Below the pieces are notes generated by a model, which saw only the letters and a program-made list of their open reading frames with translations, was not told the DNA's origin and did not search any database. A stretch of DNA of 64,000 nucleotides from Kushneria avicenniae (GTDB lineage: Bacteria > Pseudomonadota > Gammaproteobacteria > Pseudomonadales > Halomonadaceae), in the NCBI RefSeq assembly GCF_900112585.1, contig NZ_FOLY01000001.1, positions 1 to 64,000 on the forward strand. The letters run 5' to 3'. The position numbers and the translations under genes were made by a program. This document shows, piece after piece, positions 27,112-36,978 of this stretch; the first letter of the stretch is position 1; the number at the start of each line of letters is the position of its first letter.

Positions 27112-27822
27112 ATGCACTCGCGCAGGGGTAACCGGGGATCAATGATGCGAAACATGCCCGTCTGGAAGCTGTTGCTGGTGATCTGCATGGCCATGACCAT
27201 GGTGGCCTGCGCCCAGATCCCGCGGCAAAACGTGGTAGAAGGCCCGACAACGGCACCGCCTCAGCTTCCGCCCATGCCGGTCGCCAATGGCTCGATCTAT
27301 CAGAGTAACTACACGCGACCCCTGTTCGAGGATCGTCGCCCACGCGGTGTAGGCGACATTCTGACCATTGTGCTCAATGAAAACGTCAGTGCCACGAAAA
27401 GCTCCGCGGCCAATGCCTCGCGTAATGGCAACACCGCCCTGGGCCTTGAAGCTACGCCTCGGGTCATTGGTGGGTTGCTGGATGGACAGACGACCAGTCT
27501 CTCCGGTGCCACGACCTTTCAGGGGCAGGGGGGCGCCAACGCGTCCAACACCTTTACCGGCACGATCACGACCACGGTCATGAACGTGCTGCCCAACGGC
27601 AACTTCCAGGTCGCCGGTGAAAAGCGCATCGGGATCAATCAGGGCACCGAGTACATCCGTTTTTCGGGTACCGTCAATCCGCGCACGATTACCGGTCTCA
27701 ATACCGTGCCTTCCACCCAGGTGGCAGACGCTCGCCTTGAATACTACGGCGATGGTTATATCAACGAGGCGCAGACCATGGGCTGGCTGCAACGCTTTTT
27801 CCTCAACATCTCACCGTTCTGA
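27112..27822 (+). CDS. flgH: Flagellar L-ring lipoprotein FlgH
   Basis: A 236-residue outer-membrane lipoprotein forming the L ring bushing. A lipobox (TMVAC, Cys at about residue 34) ends the signal sequence; the mature part begins [14 protein letters not shown] and includes [20 protein letters not shown], the FlgH signature. The ATG at 27112 has a good AGGAAATATCA site; ATGs at 27142/27145 would give a shorter signal peptide and remain possible. It lies between flgG and flgI. Confidence 0.95.
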   Translation: MHSRRGNRGSMMRNMPVWKLLLVICMAMTMVACAQIPRQNVVEGPTTAPPQLPPMPVANGSIYQSNYTRPLFEDRRPRGVGDILTIVLNENVSATKSSAANASRNGNTALGLEATPRVIGGLLDGQTTSLSGATTFQGQGGANASNTFTGTITTTVMNVLPNGNFQVAGEKRIGINQGTEYIRFSGTVNPRTITGLNTVPSTQVADARLEYYGDGYINEAQTMGWLQRFFLNISPF

Positions 27823-27843
27823 TTCGGACAGGAGCACCTGACG

Positions 27844-28971
27844 ATGTCGATGATAAAATCTGCTTCCCGGCGCTGGGCCATGCTGTTGCTGGGCTGCTGG
27901 GCGCTGATCGGTATGGCCTGTCAGGCTCAGGCCGCACGTCTGGGCGATATCGCTACGTTTGAAGGCGTACGCTCCAACCCGTTGGTGGGCTATGGCCTGG
28001 TGGTCGGTCTGGACAATACCGGTGACCAGACCATGCAGGCGCCGTTTACCGGACAGTCAGTGACCAACATGCTCTCCGAGCTGGGCGTGACGGTTCCGGC
28101 CGGCACCAACATGCAGCTCAAGAACGTGGCTGCCGTCATGGTCACGGCCGAGCTGCCGCCGTTTTCAAGTCCGGGACAGAAGCTGGATATCACGGTTGCC
28201 TCCGTGGGCAACGCACGCAGCCTGCGAGGCGGCACACTGCTGATGACGCCGCTCAAGGGTGCCGATGGTCAGATCTACGCTCTGGCGCAGGGCAACATGG
28301 TCATTCCCGGTATCAGCGCCCAGGCGGCCGGCAGCAGCGTTCAGGTCAACCAGACGGCTTCCGGTCGTATCCCGGCCGGCGCGATCATCGAGCGTACTGT
28401 TCCCGCGCAGCTGGCAGAGCAGGGGCGTATCAACCTCGAGCTCAAGGATGCCGACTTCAATACTGCGCTGCGCACCATGAATGCCATCAACACCGCCATG
28501 GGCGAGGGCGTTGCGGTGGCGCAGAATTCACGGGTGATCTCGCTGGCGGCGCCGCTGGACAGCGCTTCGAAGGTCTCCTTCCTCGCGCGAGTGCAGAACA
28601 TTGATATTGCCCCGGGGGTGGTCACACCCAGGGTGGTGATCAACGCGCGTACCGGCTCGATTGCCATGAACACGCGCGTGACGCTTGATCGGGCCGCAAT
28701 CGCCCATGGCAATCTGTCGATTACGATCGATTCCAACCCCATAATCAGCCAACCGAATGCGCTGTCGGGCGGGCAGACTGCAGTGGTACCCAACGCCGAT
28801 ATCAACGTGCAGGAAGAGTCGGGCGCGCTGAATATCGTCAGCGGTGAAGCCGATCTGAGTCAGGTGGTGGATGCCCTCAATCGTCTGGGCGCGACGCCCA
28901 ACGATCTGATGGCCATCCTGCAGGCGCTGAAGTCGGCCGGGGCGCTCAACGCGGATCTGGAGATCATCTGA
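27844..28971 (+). CDS. flgI: Flagellar P-ring protein FlgI
   Basis: A 375-residue periplasmic P-ring subunit. A signal peptide covers about residues 1-30 (LLLGCWALIGMACQAQA). Mature sequence starts ARLGDIATFEGVRSNPLVGY, and GLVVGLDNTGDQTMQAPFT plus the C-terminal DLMAILQALKSAGALNADLE confirm identity. The stop overlaps the flgJ ATG by one base. Confidence 0.97.
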   Translation: MSMIKSASRRWAMLLLGCWALIGMACQAQAARLGDIATFEGVRSNPLVGYGLVVGLDNTGDQTMQAPFTGQSVTNMLSELGVTVPAGTNMQLKNVAAVMVTAELPPFSSPGQKLDITVASVGNARSLRGGTLLMTPLKGADGQIYALAQGNMVIPGISAQAAGSSVQVNQTASGRIPAGAIIERTVPAQLAEQGRINLELKDADFNTALRTMNAINTAMGEGVAVAQNSRVISLAAPLDSASKVSFLARVQNIDIAPGVVTPRVVINARTGSIAMNTRVTLDRAAIAHGNLSITIDSNPIISQPNALSGGQTAVVPNADINVQEESGALNIVSGEADLSQVVDALNRLGATPNDLMAILQALKSAGALNADLEII

Positions 28972-30107
28972 TGGCAGTGGACAGCCGGGGCAGTTTCGCA
29001 CTCGATGTGCAGGGGCTTTCGAAGCTCAAATACAGTGCTCGGGACAATCCCGAGGAGAGTCTCAAGGAGACCTCAAAGCAGTTTGAGGCGCTGTTTCTGC
29101 AAAAGATGCTGAAAAGCATGCGCGATGCCATGCCCAAAAGCGATCTGCTTCAGAGCGACAGCATGGATACCTATACCAAAATGCTGGATCAGCAATGGGC
29201 GCAGAATCTTTCCGAGCAGGGTATCGGGCTGTCCGACATGATGGTCAAAAAGCTGTCGAAAAAGGATGAAGCCCAGGATCCTGACCCGTCACCCAATGCT
29301 TCCCTGGAAACGCTGCGGGCACAGTCACGCAATATTCCCTCGGCGCTGGCCGTGCCGCTCAGTGACGAGCAGCTCAAGCGCAACGCCGATCTTGAAGCGA
29401 GCAGCAGTGTGGCCGGGCCCGCCGAGCAGCCGCGGCAGGGGCCTCTGATCGAGGGCTATGCCTCGCTGGGCAGTGGTCTGCAGGCACGTCACGACCATCA
29501 GACCATGATGGCGGACGTTGCTCCCCACGTGTCTTCGTTTGTCACAAAAATGGGCTCTGCGGCGCGTGCCGTCAGCGAGCGTACCGGCATCCCGCACCAG
29601 CTGATTCTGGCACAGGCTGCCCTTGAGACCGGCTGGGGGGCGAAGGAAATTCGCACCAGCGACGGCCAGGCCAGCCATAACCTTTTCAATATCAAGGCGA
29701 CCGGTAGCTGGCAGGGTGATCGAGCCAGCGTCACGACCACCGAGTTCGAGGCGGGCACGGCACGCAAGGAACGTGCGGCCTTTCGCGTCTATGACTCCTA
29801 TGAAGCTGCCTTCTCCGACTATGCACGGCTTTTGACCGACAACCCACGCTATCAGCCGGTGCTTGATGCACGTACGCCTGAAGCCGCTGCGCATGCGCTG
29901 CAGGACTGTGGCTATGCCACCGACCCCCGCTATGGCGACAAGCTGGTGGCCATCATGGCGCAAATGCCTGATGACAATGCCGGGGCCTCTCGTTCTCTGT
30001 ATGCGGCGCGCACCCAGAGTCGTCAGGAAAGCGACATATCGCCAGTGGCGCAGCAGCGTGCCGCCATGGCTTATGCCACCGAAAACGAGGCCAGCAGAAT
30101 TTTTTGA
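28971..30107 (+). CDS. flgJ: Rod-capping peptidoglycan hydrolase FlgJ
   Basis: A 378-residue bifunctional protein. The N-terminal rod-cap domain (KQFEALFLQKMLKSMRDAMP) is followed by a linker and a C-terminal glucosaminidase domain (about 195-345: HQLILAQAALETGWGAKEIR, then SHNLFNIKATGSW and FRVYDSYEAAFSDYARLL) that opens the cell wall for the rod. The catalytic Glu in LETGWG is intact. About 30 extra residues follow the enzyme domain. Confidence 0.96.
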   Translation: MAVDSRGSFALDVQGLSKLKYSARDNPEESLKETSKQFEALFLQKMLKSMRDAMPKSDLLQSDSMDTYTKMLDQQWAQNLSEQGIGLSDMMVKKLSKKDEAQDPDPSPNASLETLRAQSRNIPSALAVPLSDEQLKRNADLEASSSVAGPAEQPRQGPLIEGYASLGSGLQARHDHQTMMADVAPHVSSFVTKMGSAARAVSERTGIPHQLILAQAALETGWGAKEIRTSDGQASHNLFNIKATGSWQGDRASVTTTEFEAGTARKERAAFRVYDSYEAAFSDYARLLTDNPRYQPVLDARTPEAAAHALQDCGYATDPRYGDKLVAIMAQMPDDNAGASRSLYAARTQSRQESDISPVAQQRAAMAYATENEASRIF

Positions 30108-30132
30108 TGCGCTGGAACTGCAGCGCGTTGTC

Positions 30133-30159
30133 TAAAATTTTCCGGCCATCGGCCGATAG
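30133..30159 (+). promoter_or_regulatory. Sigma-28 promoter of flgK-flgL
   Basis: TAAA (30133-30136), 15 bases, GCCGATAG (30152-30159), 45 bases before flgK. Same match quality as the fliD site. Supports class 3 expression of the junction proteins. Confidence 0.85.
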
Positions 30160-30203
30160 TACATGACAGATAACACCCTTAAGGGCGCGTGCGAGGAAAT
30201 ATC

Positions 30204-31835
30204 ATGTCCGGTTCACTGATGGGGTCAGCGCTGAGCGGGCTGCGAGCCGCCCAGATTGGCCTGAATACGACAAGCAACAACATTGCCAACGTTAATACCG
30301 AAGGCTATAACCGCCAGATCACCGGGCTTGCCGAATCCAAAGGGACCAGTGCCGGTGGCCTTTTTGCCGGTAGTGGCGTCAGTGTTACCGGCGTGCAGCG
30401 CCAGTATGAACAGTATCTCAGCACCCAGCTCAATGATGCCAACAGTGAGCTGGGGGCCAGCACGTCGCATCTGTCCCAGATCTCCCAGATCGACAATCTG
30501 CTGGGCGATGGCGATGCCGGTCTCAACAAGCAGATGCAGTCCTTTTTCAAGGGCGTGCAGACCATGGCCAATAATCCGGCCGATACGTCGGCGCGTCAGG
30601 CCATGCTGGGCAATGCCGAGAGCATGACAGCGCAGTTCCGCGCGACCGACAGCTATCTGAAAAACATGTCGGACAACACCGTGGCGCAGATGGGTGGTGT
30701 GGTTGACGAGATCAACAGCTATTCAAAGCAGATTGCCACGCTCAACGTCCAGATCACCCAGACCCAGGCCAAAACCGGTACGCCGCCCAACGACATGCTG
30801 GATCAGCGTGATCTGGCGGTGGCAAAGCTTAGCAAGCTCACCGGGGTCTCGGTGGTCAATCAGGACGGCCAGTACACGGTGTCGCTGTCGACCGGTCAGC
30901 CGCTGGTCTCGGGCAAGCAGGTACAGTCGCTGCAGATGGTGGCCTCGGAAGATGATCCAACCCGTCAGGTCGTGGCTCTCAAGGGGAGTGACGGCAATCT
31001 CTTCGAACTGGATGAAAGCAGACTGACGGGCGGCACCCTGGGCGGACTGGTGCAGTTTCGCAGCCAGTCGCTTGAGCCTACCCAGCTGCGTGTGGATCAG
31101 ATCGCCCATGCACTGGCGACCAGCGTCAACGATATTCAGACCAGCGGTTTTGATCTGGACGGTGATGCCGGCAAGGCACTGTTCACTGCCAGTACGCCCA
31201 CGGTTGTGGCCAGCAGCGCCAACAGTAGCGCCGGCATGCCATCCGTATCGTTTACAGATGACGTTTCGAAGGTGGCTGCCAGCAACTACAAGCTGACGGC
31301 GAACAGCAACGAAACCACCGGCTACTCCTTGACGCGTCTGGATAACGGTCAGTCGGTCAATGCGGCAGATGTTGGTCTCGAGATCGATTTCCCCGCAGGT
31401 CTGACCAACGGCGATAGTTTTGTGATCAAACCGCTGGATAACGCCGCGAGCCGGTTGAGTGTCAGCGGCGACATGACGCCAGAAGGCATTGCAGCGCGTG
31501 GCAGTCAGAATGAGGGTGTACGTGGTAACAGCAACGCGCTGGCCATGGCCAATATCCAGAACGAAAAGCTGATCAACGGCAGCACCAGCCTGAATACGGC
31601 CTATGCCTCGATGGTCAGCGATGTCGGCAACAAAACGGCCACGCTCAAGAGCAGCAACGCCGCCCAGACCCAGATTTCCCAGGAGCTCAAGAGCGCTCAG
31701 CAGTCGGTATCAGGCGTCAATATCGATGAAGAAGCGGCCAACATGCTCAAGTACCAGCAGCTTTACAGTGCCAGTGCGCAGATGATCCGGGCTTCCTCGG
31801 AGATGTTTGACTCACTGATCGGCATCATGCGCTAA
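30204..31835 (+). CDS. flgK: Hook-filament junction protein FlgK (HAP1)
   Basis: A 543-residue axial protein joining hook and filament. N-terminus SALSGLRAAQIGLNTTSNNI followed by ANVNTEGYNRQ; C-terminal SGVNIDEEAANMLKYQQLYS and IRASSEMFDSLI are diagnostic. ATG at 30204 has an AGGAAATATC site. Chaperone FlgN is encoded at 20586-21041. flgL follows 13 bases downstream. Confidence 0.96.
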   Translation: MSGSLMGSALSGLRAAQIGLNTTSNNIANVNTEGYNRQITGLAESKGTSAGGLFAGSGVSVTGVQRQYEQYLSTQLNDANSELGASTSHLSQISQIDNLLGDGDAGLNKQMQSFFKGVQTMANNPADTSARQAMLGNAESMTAQFRATDSYLKNMSDNTVAQMGGVVDEINSYSKQIATLNVQITQTQAKTGTPPNDMLDQRDLAVAKLSKLTGVSVVNQDGQYTVSLSTGQPLVSGKQVQSLQMVASEDDPTRQVVALKGSDGNLFELDESRLTGGTLGGLVQFRSQSLEPTQLRVDQIAHALATSVNDIQTSGFDLDGDAGKALFTASTPTVVASSANSSAGMPSVSFTDDVSKVAASNYKLTANSNETTGYSLTRLDNGQSVNAADVGLEIDFPAGLTNGDSFVIKPLDNAASRLSVSGDMTPEGIAARGSQNEGVRGNSNALAMANIQNEKLINGSTSLNTAYASMVSDVGNKTATLKSSNAAQTQISQELKSAQQSVSGVNIDEEAANMLKYQQLYSASAQMIRASSEMFDSLIGIMR

Positions 31836-31848
31836 GAGGATAAAACCA

Positions 31849-32790
31849 ATGCGTATCAGTACTTCAATGATGTTCGAGCGCAGCCAGAACGCGATGCAGA
31901 GTCGCCAGAGCGATCTGTCGAAGGTGGGTGAGCAGGTCGCCTCGGGCAAGCGTATTGTTTCACCCTCGGATGACCCGCGCGCCGCTTCGCAGGCCTTGAT
32001 CGTCAAGCAGGACCAGGCCGTTCAGGAGCAGTACAAGGACAGTCGGATCACGGCGACCAACACGCTGTCTCTGCAGGAAAATACGCTGAACAGCGTGTCG
32101 GATCTGCTCGTCAGTGCCAAGGGTCTGATCGTCAAGGGGGGGAATGGTACCTATACCGACAGTGACCGCGCCTCGGTGGCCACCGAGCTTGAAGGGCTTT
32201 ACAACCAGATGCTGGGTCTTGCCAATACCAGAGACAGCAACGGTCAGTACATGTTTGCGGGTTCACAAGGGGACGTAAAGCCCTTTGAAACGGCTGACAA
32301 CGGATTGGTTGAGCCTTATGCCGGAGATGCCAGGCCACTGAACGTGCAGGTGGATGCGTCGCGCAGCATGGATGTCAATGCTGCGGGTTCGAATGTCTTC
32401 AGGGTGCCTGCTACCAAGGCAGGAGATGATGAAAGCGATCTCTTCAAGGTGTTCGAGACAGCCATTGCGACATTGAGAACGCCGCAGACCGCGGAAAATC
32501 AGGACGAGCTGCGCGCCACGCTGGATCAGGCCAACCGAAAGATCGACAGCGGCAGCGACAATGTCCTGAGCGTACGTTCCGGGATCGGCAGCAAACTCAA
32601 CGAGCTGGATGTGCTGAGTGATATTGGCGATACGCGCACCATCAGCAATAAGGTCGCACTTTCCGATCTGGAAGATCTGGATTACGCCGAAGCCATCTCC
32701 CGCTACACGCTGGGTCAGATCGGGCTGGAAGCGTCACAGAAGATGTTCATGCAGACACAGCAGACTTCCCTGTTCAGCCTGATCCGCTAA
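31849..32790 (+). CDS. flgL: Hook-filament junction protein FlgL (HAP3)
   Basis: A 313-residue flagellin-like junction protein. MRISTSMMFERSQNAMQSRQ at the N-terminus, KRIVSPSDDPRAASQALIVK and the C-terminal DLDYAEAISRYTLGQIGLEA identify FlgL. AGAGGATAAAACC precedes the ATG. It is the last gene of the flg block and is followed by a strong terminator before the convergent fliR. Confidence 0.96.
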   Translation: MRISTSMMFERSQNAMQSRQSDLSKVGEQVASGKRIVSPSDDPRAASQALIVKQDQAVQEQYKDSRITATNTLSLQENTLNSVSDLLVSAKGLIVKGGNGTYTDSDRASVATELEGLYNQMLGLANTRDSNGQYMFAGSQGDVKPFETADNGLVEPYAGDARPLNVQVDASRSMDVNAAGSNVFRVPATKAGDDESDLFKVFETAIATLRTPQTAENQDELRATLDQANRKIDSGSDNVLSVRSGIGSKLNELDVLSDIGDTRTISNKVALSDLEDLDYAEAISRYTLGQIGLEASQKMFMQTQQTSLFSLIR

Positions 32791-32816
32791 CGCCTTGTAT
32801 TGCGCATCGTCAAGAG

Positions 32817-32847
32817 CCCCATGCCGGCAACCGGCATGGGGTTTTTT
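32817..32847 (+). terminator. Rho-independent terminator between flgL and fliR
   Basis: CCCCATGCCGG (32817-32827), CAA loop, CCGGCATGGGG (32831-32841), TTTTTT. It terminates flgKL; on the other strand it could also serve fliR. Confidence 0.93.
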
Positions 32848-32938
32848 CATGGCTTGTATCCTGTTATCTCGTGCGCCCATGGATTGGGTTGTGAGCACAT
32901 TTTGTGATGGCATTTCAAAAGATGGATATGGCGATCAC

Positions 32939-33721
32939 TCAGGACAGCAGTTCCGTGATGCTGACCATCTGATTGAGCGCACTTTCAAACATGCGCTGAA
33001 ACACCGTACCAAACTCGGGCGTCATGAAGGTCAGCAGTGTGACACCGGTTGTCAGGGTGATGGGAAAGCCGACCGAGAAGATTGAAAACTGCGGTGACGC
33101 GCGATTAAGGATGCCCATGGAAATGTTGATGATCAAAAGGGCCGTGAGTATCGGCAGGGCCATCAAAAAGCCTGCCGAGAAAATGAAACTGCCCCAGCGT
33201 GCGATCGCTTCGAATCCGGCCGGTTCAAGTCCGGACTGGCCGATCGGCAGGCGGGTGAAGGTTTCGATCAGAATACGGAGCATGATGGTATGACCGTTGA
33301 GGGCCATGAACATGAGAATGGCGATCATGTTGAGAAAGCGTGCCAGCACCGTGGTCGTTCCCTGAGCTTCGGGAGAGTAGAACGATGCAAATGAGAGACC
33401 CATCTGCAGGGCGATATAGTCACCGGCGGCCTGAATGGCGGCAAACACCAGCCGCATGACCAGACCCAGCGCCACGCCAATGATGAACTGCTGAATGATC
33501 ACCATGATGCCCGCCCATGAAGCGGGCGGAATATCCGGCATGGGAGGCAGGACGGGTGAAACGACAACGGTCAGGGCAAAGGCAAGTCCGACCTTGGCGG
33601 TCCGCGGAATCGAGTTTTCGCCAAAAATGGGGGCGGTGCCAATAAAGGCCAGAATTCTGACAAACGGCCACAGAAAGGCCGTCAACCAGGCATCAAGCTG
33701 GGCGGATGTGATCTCCAGCAA
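32939..33721 (-). CDS. fliR: Flagellar export gate protein FliR
   Basis: A 260-residue integral membrane protein of the export gate with about six hydrophobic segments. LDAWLTAFLWPFVRILAFIG, ENSIPRTAKVGLAFALTVVV and LIINISMGILNRASPQFSIF are conserved FliR sequences. It is the last gene of fliLMNOPQR; fliQ ends 11 bases upstream. Confidence 0.96.
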   Translation of the reverse strand: MLEITSAQLDAWLTAFLWPFVRILAFIGTAPIFGENSIPRTAKVGLAFALTVVVSPVLPPMPDIPPASWAGIMVIIQQFIIGVALGLVMRLVFAAIQAAGDYIALQMGLSFASFYSPEAQGTTTVLARFLNMIAILMFMALNGHTIMLRILIETFTRLPIGQSGLEPAGFEAIARWGSFIFSAGFLMALPILTALLIINISMGILNRASPQFSIFSVGFPITLTTGVTLLTFMTPEFGTVFQRMFESALNQMVSITELLS

Positions 33722-33732
33722 GCGAGGGCCCT

Positions 33733-34002
33733 CTAACCGATCATGCCGGGGATGTTATTGAAAAGCTCCCGGGTGAAGTCCGACAGCGTCCCCAGCATCC
33801 AGGAGCCGCCAACGATCAGTGTGGTAAAGACCGCCAGAATCTTGGGAATGAAGGACAGCGTCATTTCGTTGATCTGGGTGGCCGCCTGGAAAAGGCTGAC
33901 CAGCAGGCCGACCGTCAATGCGACCAACAGCAGCGGTGCGGCAATCAAAAGCGTCAGCATCATGCCGCGATAGGCCAGACTCATTACCATTTCCGGTGTC
34001 AT
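33733..34002 (-). CDS. fliQ: Flagellar export gate protein FliQ
   Basis: An 89-residue protein with two membrane helices (LTLLIAAPLLLVALTVGLLV; ILAVFTTLIVGGSWML). The conserved segment SLFQAATQINEMTLSFIPKI lies between them. It assembles with FliP and FliR into the helical core of the secretion gate. Start MTPEMVMSLAYRG is typical. Confidence 0.96.
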   Translation of the reverse strand: MTPEMVMSLAYRGMMLTLLIAAPLLLVALTVGLLVSLFQAATQINEMTLSFIPKILAVFTTLIVGGSWMLGTLSDFTRELFNNIPGMIG

Positions 34003-34079
34003 GGCGCCACTCCCTCGGAAGTTGTCACAATGCCGGGGGCTATCCCGGCAGCCGTTGATAAAGCCGCTTGCTGGTGCGG

Positions 34080-34862
34080 CTATGTATAAAAGCTTTGCGC
34101 CAGCGAGCCCATCAAAAGCCCCCAGCCATCGACCAGTACAAACAGCATCAGCTTGAAGGGCAGCGAGACGATGGCAGGTGGCACCATCATCATCCCCAGT
34201 GCCATCAAAACGCTTGCCACCACCAGGTCGACAACCAGGAAGGGAATGAAGATCGTAAAGCCGATCTGGAAGGCGGTTTTCAGCTCACTGGTCACAAAAG
34301 AGGGCAGCAGCAGTCGCATGGGCACATCGTCCGGGCCTTCCATGGCCGGCATATTGGCAATGCTGGCAAACATGGCGATATCGCTTTCGCGCGTCTGGTG
34401 CAGCATGAATTCGCGCAGCGGCTGGCTGCCGACCTCAATGGCCCGCGGCATGCCGATATTACCTTCCGACAGCGGCTGCCATGCCGTTTCGTAGATCTGC
34501 TCAAAGACCGGCGACATGACAAAAAAGGTCAGAAACAGTGCCAGCCCGACCAGTACCTGATTGGGCGGTGAGGACTGCGTTCCCAGTGCGCTGCGCAAAA
34601 GCCCCAGTACAATGATGATGCGGGTAAAGCCGGTCATCATCAAAAGCGCGGCCGGCAGAAAGGCCATCGAGCTCAAAAGTACCAGCGTCTCGATGGAGAG
34701 ACTCCAGGACTGGCCCCCACCGTCCATGGGCTGGCTGGTCATGGCCGGGAACTCGGCTGACGCTTGAGCCGACAATGACACCAGCATGGCCAGCATCGGC
34801 AGCAGAACCGGCAGATAGCGTCGGGTCCACCGAGGCGGGTGGAAGAGGGCAGAATAAGTCAT
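34080..34862 (-). CDS. fliP: Flagellar export gate protein FliP
   Basis: A 260-residue gate protein with a cleavable signal peptide (about 1-36, ending SLSAQASA) and four membrane segments. The FliP signatures [40 protein letters not shown] and [20 protein letters not shown] are all present. The ATG overlaps the fliO stop (ATGA). The gap to fliQ (34003-34079) is short and empty. Confidence 0.97.
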   Translation of the reverse strand: MTYSALFHPPRWTRRYLPVLLPMLAMLVSLSAQASAEFPAMTSQPMDGGGQSWSLSIETLVLLSSMAFLPAALLMMTGFTRIIIVLGLLRSALGTQSSPPNQVLVGLALFLTFFVMSPVFEQIYETAWQPLSEGNIGMPRAIEVGSQPLREFMLHQTRESDIAMFASIANMPAMEGPDDVPMRLLLPSFVTSELKTAFQIGFTIFIPFLVVDLVVASVLMALGMMMVPPAIVSLPFKLMLFVLVDGWGLLMGSLAQSFYT

Positions 34863-35410
34863 GGGCGCCTATCAAAGCGCTGAGCCAGCGCACGCTTGAA
34901 GCTTTCGGAAAAGGAGAGACGAGCAGACATGCTCTGATCGGAAGATGCGTCCGCGTCACCCGGAAGCCCCTGCGATTTTGCCGGCATCTCGTGGAGACGG
35001 TTGACGCTGCCGGGCGTAACGCCCAGCACCAGCCAGGTGTCGTCGACCTCGACCACCACCACCCGTTCGCGAGCGCCAACACTCTGGCTGGCCACGATAC
35101 GAAGTGACTGCCCCTGGAGACGTCGCCCCGGACCCATGCGCTTGATGATGGCGCCAAGACCCCAGATCAGCAAAAGCACCAGCGCAAGGCCCAGTGCCGT
35201 CTTGCCAAGCCCCGCCATCCCCAGATTGCTGTCCTGTGAAAAGGAGGGCGCGGAGGTGTCGGATGATACTGCGACATGTGGCGTAACAAGATGTCGAGCG
35301 CTTTCCAGCGCCCGGGCATCAAGCGGCCCGTCAATGAAGAGGCCGGAAGGGTCTGATGGGGCGGAGACGGTCGCCTCGCGCGTGTGGCTGTCGGTCATGG
35401 GATGACTCAT
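34859..35410 (-). CDS. fliO: Flagellar assembly protein FliO
   Basis: A 183-residue membrane protein that helps FliP assemble. It has a long N-terminal tail of about 65 residues, one membrane helix ([20 protein letters not shown]) and a cytoplasmic domain with the family pattern [20 protein letters not shown]. The N-terminal tail is longer than in enteric FliO and poor in hydrophobic residues. Start could also be the ATG at 35398. Neither has a strong ribosome-binding site. Confidence 0.9.
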   Translation of the reverse strand: MSHPMTDSHTREATVSAPSDPSGLFIDGPLDARALESARHLVTPHVAVSSDTSAPSFSQDSNLGMAGLGKTALGLALVLLLIWGLGAIIKRMGPGRRLQGQSLRIVASQSVGARERVVVVEVDDTWLVLGVTPGSVNRLHEMPAKSQGLPGDADASSDQSMSARLSFSESFKRALAQRFDRRP

Positions 35411-35456
35411 ATCGTTTCATTCAGGAGACACGACTTAGCACGAGCGAGGCGCGTAT

Positions 35457-35972
35457 TCAACGGTTAAGCTTATGGATGCGCTCGGAAGGCGTAATGATAT
35501 CGGTAATACGAATGCCGTATTTGTCCTCCACCACGACAACTTCACCCTGCGCGATCAGATAGCCATTGATCAGAATGTTCATGGGCTCGCCGGCCAGACC
35601 ATCCAGCTCGACCACCGATCCCTTGGCCAGATCCAGCAGTTCACGAATGGTCATGCGGGTACGCCCCAGCTCGACCGACAGCGTGACCGGAATTTCCATG
35701 ATGACATCCAGCTCACGCGACTGACCGTTGGCACCGCTACCCGACAGTGGCTGGAAAATCCGATCGCTGGCAGGCTCGGCGGCAGTCGCCGCTGCTGCTG
35801 GCGTGTCTTCCAGCGAGTGCTCTGGTGTTTCGCCGGTCTCTGCAAAGGCCGCCCCCCAGTCGATATCGTCTTCATCGCTGGTAGCCCCTTGCTCCTGCAT
35901 GGCACTGGCCCAGTCATCGGGCAACTCGTCAGTCTTGTCGTTGGGTGAATCCGGGTTTTTGGGATCAGTCAT
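35457..35972 (-). CDS. fliN: Flagellar C-ring protein FliN
   Basis: A 171-residue switch protein. The C-terminal SpoA domain (MEIPVTLSVELGRTRMTIRE, LDGLAGEPMNILINGYLIAQ, VVVEDKYGIRITDII) is complete; about 80 acidic residues precede it. It forms the lower C ring with FliM and FliG and is a docking site for FliH. The ATG at 35972 overlaps the end of fliM by 8 bases, indicating coupling. Confidence 0.96.
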   Translation of the reverse strand: MTDPKNPDSPNDKTDELPDDWASAMQEQGATSDEDDIDWGAAFAETGETPEHSLEDTPAAAATAAEPASDRIFQPLSGSGANGQSRELDVIMEIPVTLSVELGRTRMTIRELLDLAKGSVVELDGLAGEPMNILINGYLIAQGEVVVVEDKYGIRITDIITPSERIHKLNR

Positions 35973-36972
35973 GATGCGTATTCCTGTGGGCATCGATAGG
36001 ACGATGGTCAATCAGTCTTTTGACGCGCAGACCCTTCTGGCCATTGAGACTGCCGTAATCGCAGGCCAAGACCGGTACACCGTCGACGCGCACGTTGATT
36101 TCCTGAGGCAGATCAATGGGCAATACATCACCGACTGACAGCTTCGCGATCCTGCTCAGTGTGGTTTCAAGTGTGGTGAAGTCAGCCACCAGCTCCACGC
36201 TCGAGGATTTCACCTCACCGGCAAGACGCTGCATCCTTTCGCGATCTTCTTCCGGGTCGTTGCGCTGCAGTGGGCCCGAAAGCGTTTCCCGAATGGGTTC
36301 AATCATCGAGTAGGGCATGCAGATGTGAAAATCGCTGCCAAAGGCCCCGACCTCGACATGAAAGGTGGTGTTGACCACCAGTTCATTGGCGCTGTTGGTA
36401 ATGTTGGTGAATTTCACCTGCATTTCCGAGCGCTGATATTCAAGCTCCACCGGATAGATCGACTGCCAGCCCTCGGCATAGCTTTCCAGGGTCAGATTCA
36501 AAAGACGCTGGATAATGCGCTGCTCGGTATGGGTGAACTCCCGACCTTCCGATTTGGTCAGAAAGCGCCCATCACCGCCAAAGAGACTGTCCACCACCAG
36601 AAAGACCAGGTTGGGCGGAAACACGATCAGCGCATTGCCCTTGAGCGGTTTGATCGCAATCATGTTGATGTTGGCCGGTACCGGCAGATTGCGTGTGAAG
36701 TCGCTGTATTTCTGAATCTTGACCGGACCTACCGTGATGTCCGCCGTACGTCTGATCAGGTTGAACAGCGCCATGCGAAAGCGACGGCCAAAGCGCTCGT
36801 GGATGATGTCGAGCGACTGCAGCCGGCCGCGTACCACACGCTGCTGATTGGCCGGATCGAAGGGGCGAATACGCTTGGTGCCGACGTCCCCGGAGCGCGT
36901 CTCTTCTTCCTCGCCGCTGACGCCCTTGAGCAGCGCGTCGATCTCTTCCTGGGACAGCATGTCATCTGCCAT
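35965..36972 (-). CDS. fliM: Flagellar motor switch protein FliM
   Basis: A 335-residue C-ring protein that binds CheY-P. The N-terminal CheY-binding peptide is MLSQEEIDALLKG. The middle CheC-like domain (GRFLTKSEGREFTHTEQRII; YPVELEYQRSEMQVKFTNIT) contacts FliG, and the C-terminal SpoA domain contacts FliN (VGDVLPIDLPQEINVRVDGV). Starts six bases after fliL. Confidence 0.97.
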   Translation of the reverse strand: MADDMLSQEEIDALLKGVSGEEEETRSGDVGTKRIRPFDPANQQRVVRGRLQSLDIIHERFGRRFRMALFNLIRRTADITVGPVKIQKYSDFTRNLPVPANINMIAIKPLKGNALIVFPPNLVFLVVDSLFGGDGRFLTKSEGREFTHTEQRIIQRLLNLTLESYAEGWQSIYPVELEYQRSEMQVKFTNITNSANELVVNTTFHVEVGAFGSDFHICMPYSMIEPIRETLSGPLQRNDPEEDRERMQRLAGEVKSSSVELVADFTTLETTLSRIAKLSVGDVLPIDLPQEINVRVDGVPVLACDYGSLNGQKGLRVKRLIDHRPIDAHRNTHHD

Positions 36973-36978
36973 GGGGAC

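Noticed and set aside
32795-33085. A 96-codon plus-strand frame between flgL and fliR
   Set aside because: It includes the terminator hairpin and runs antisense into fliR.
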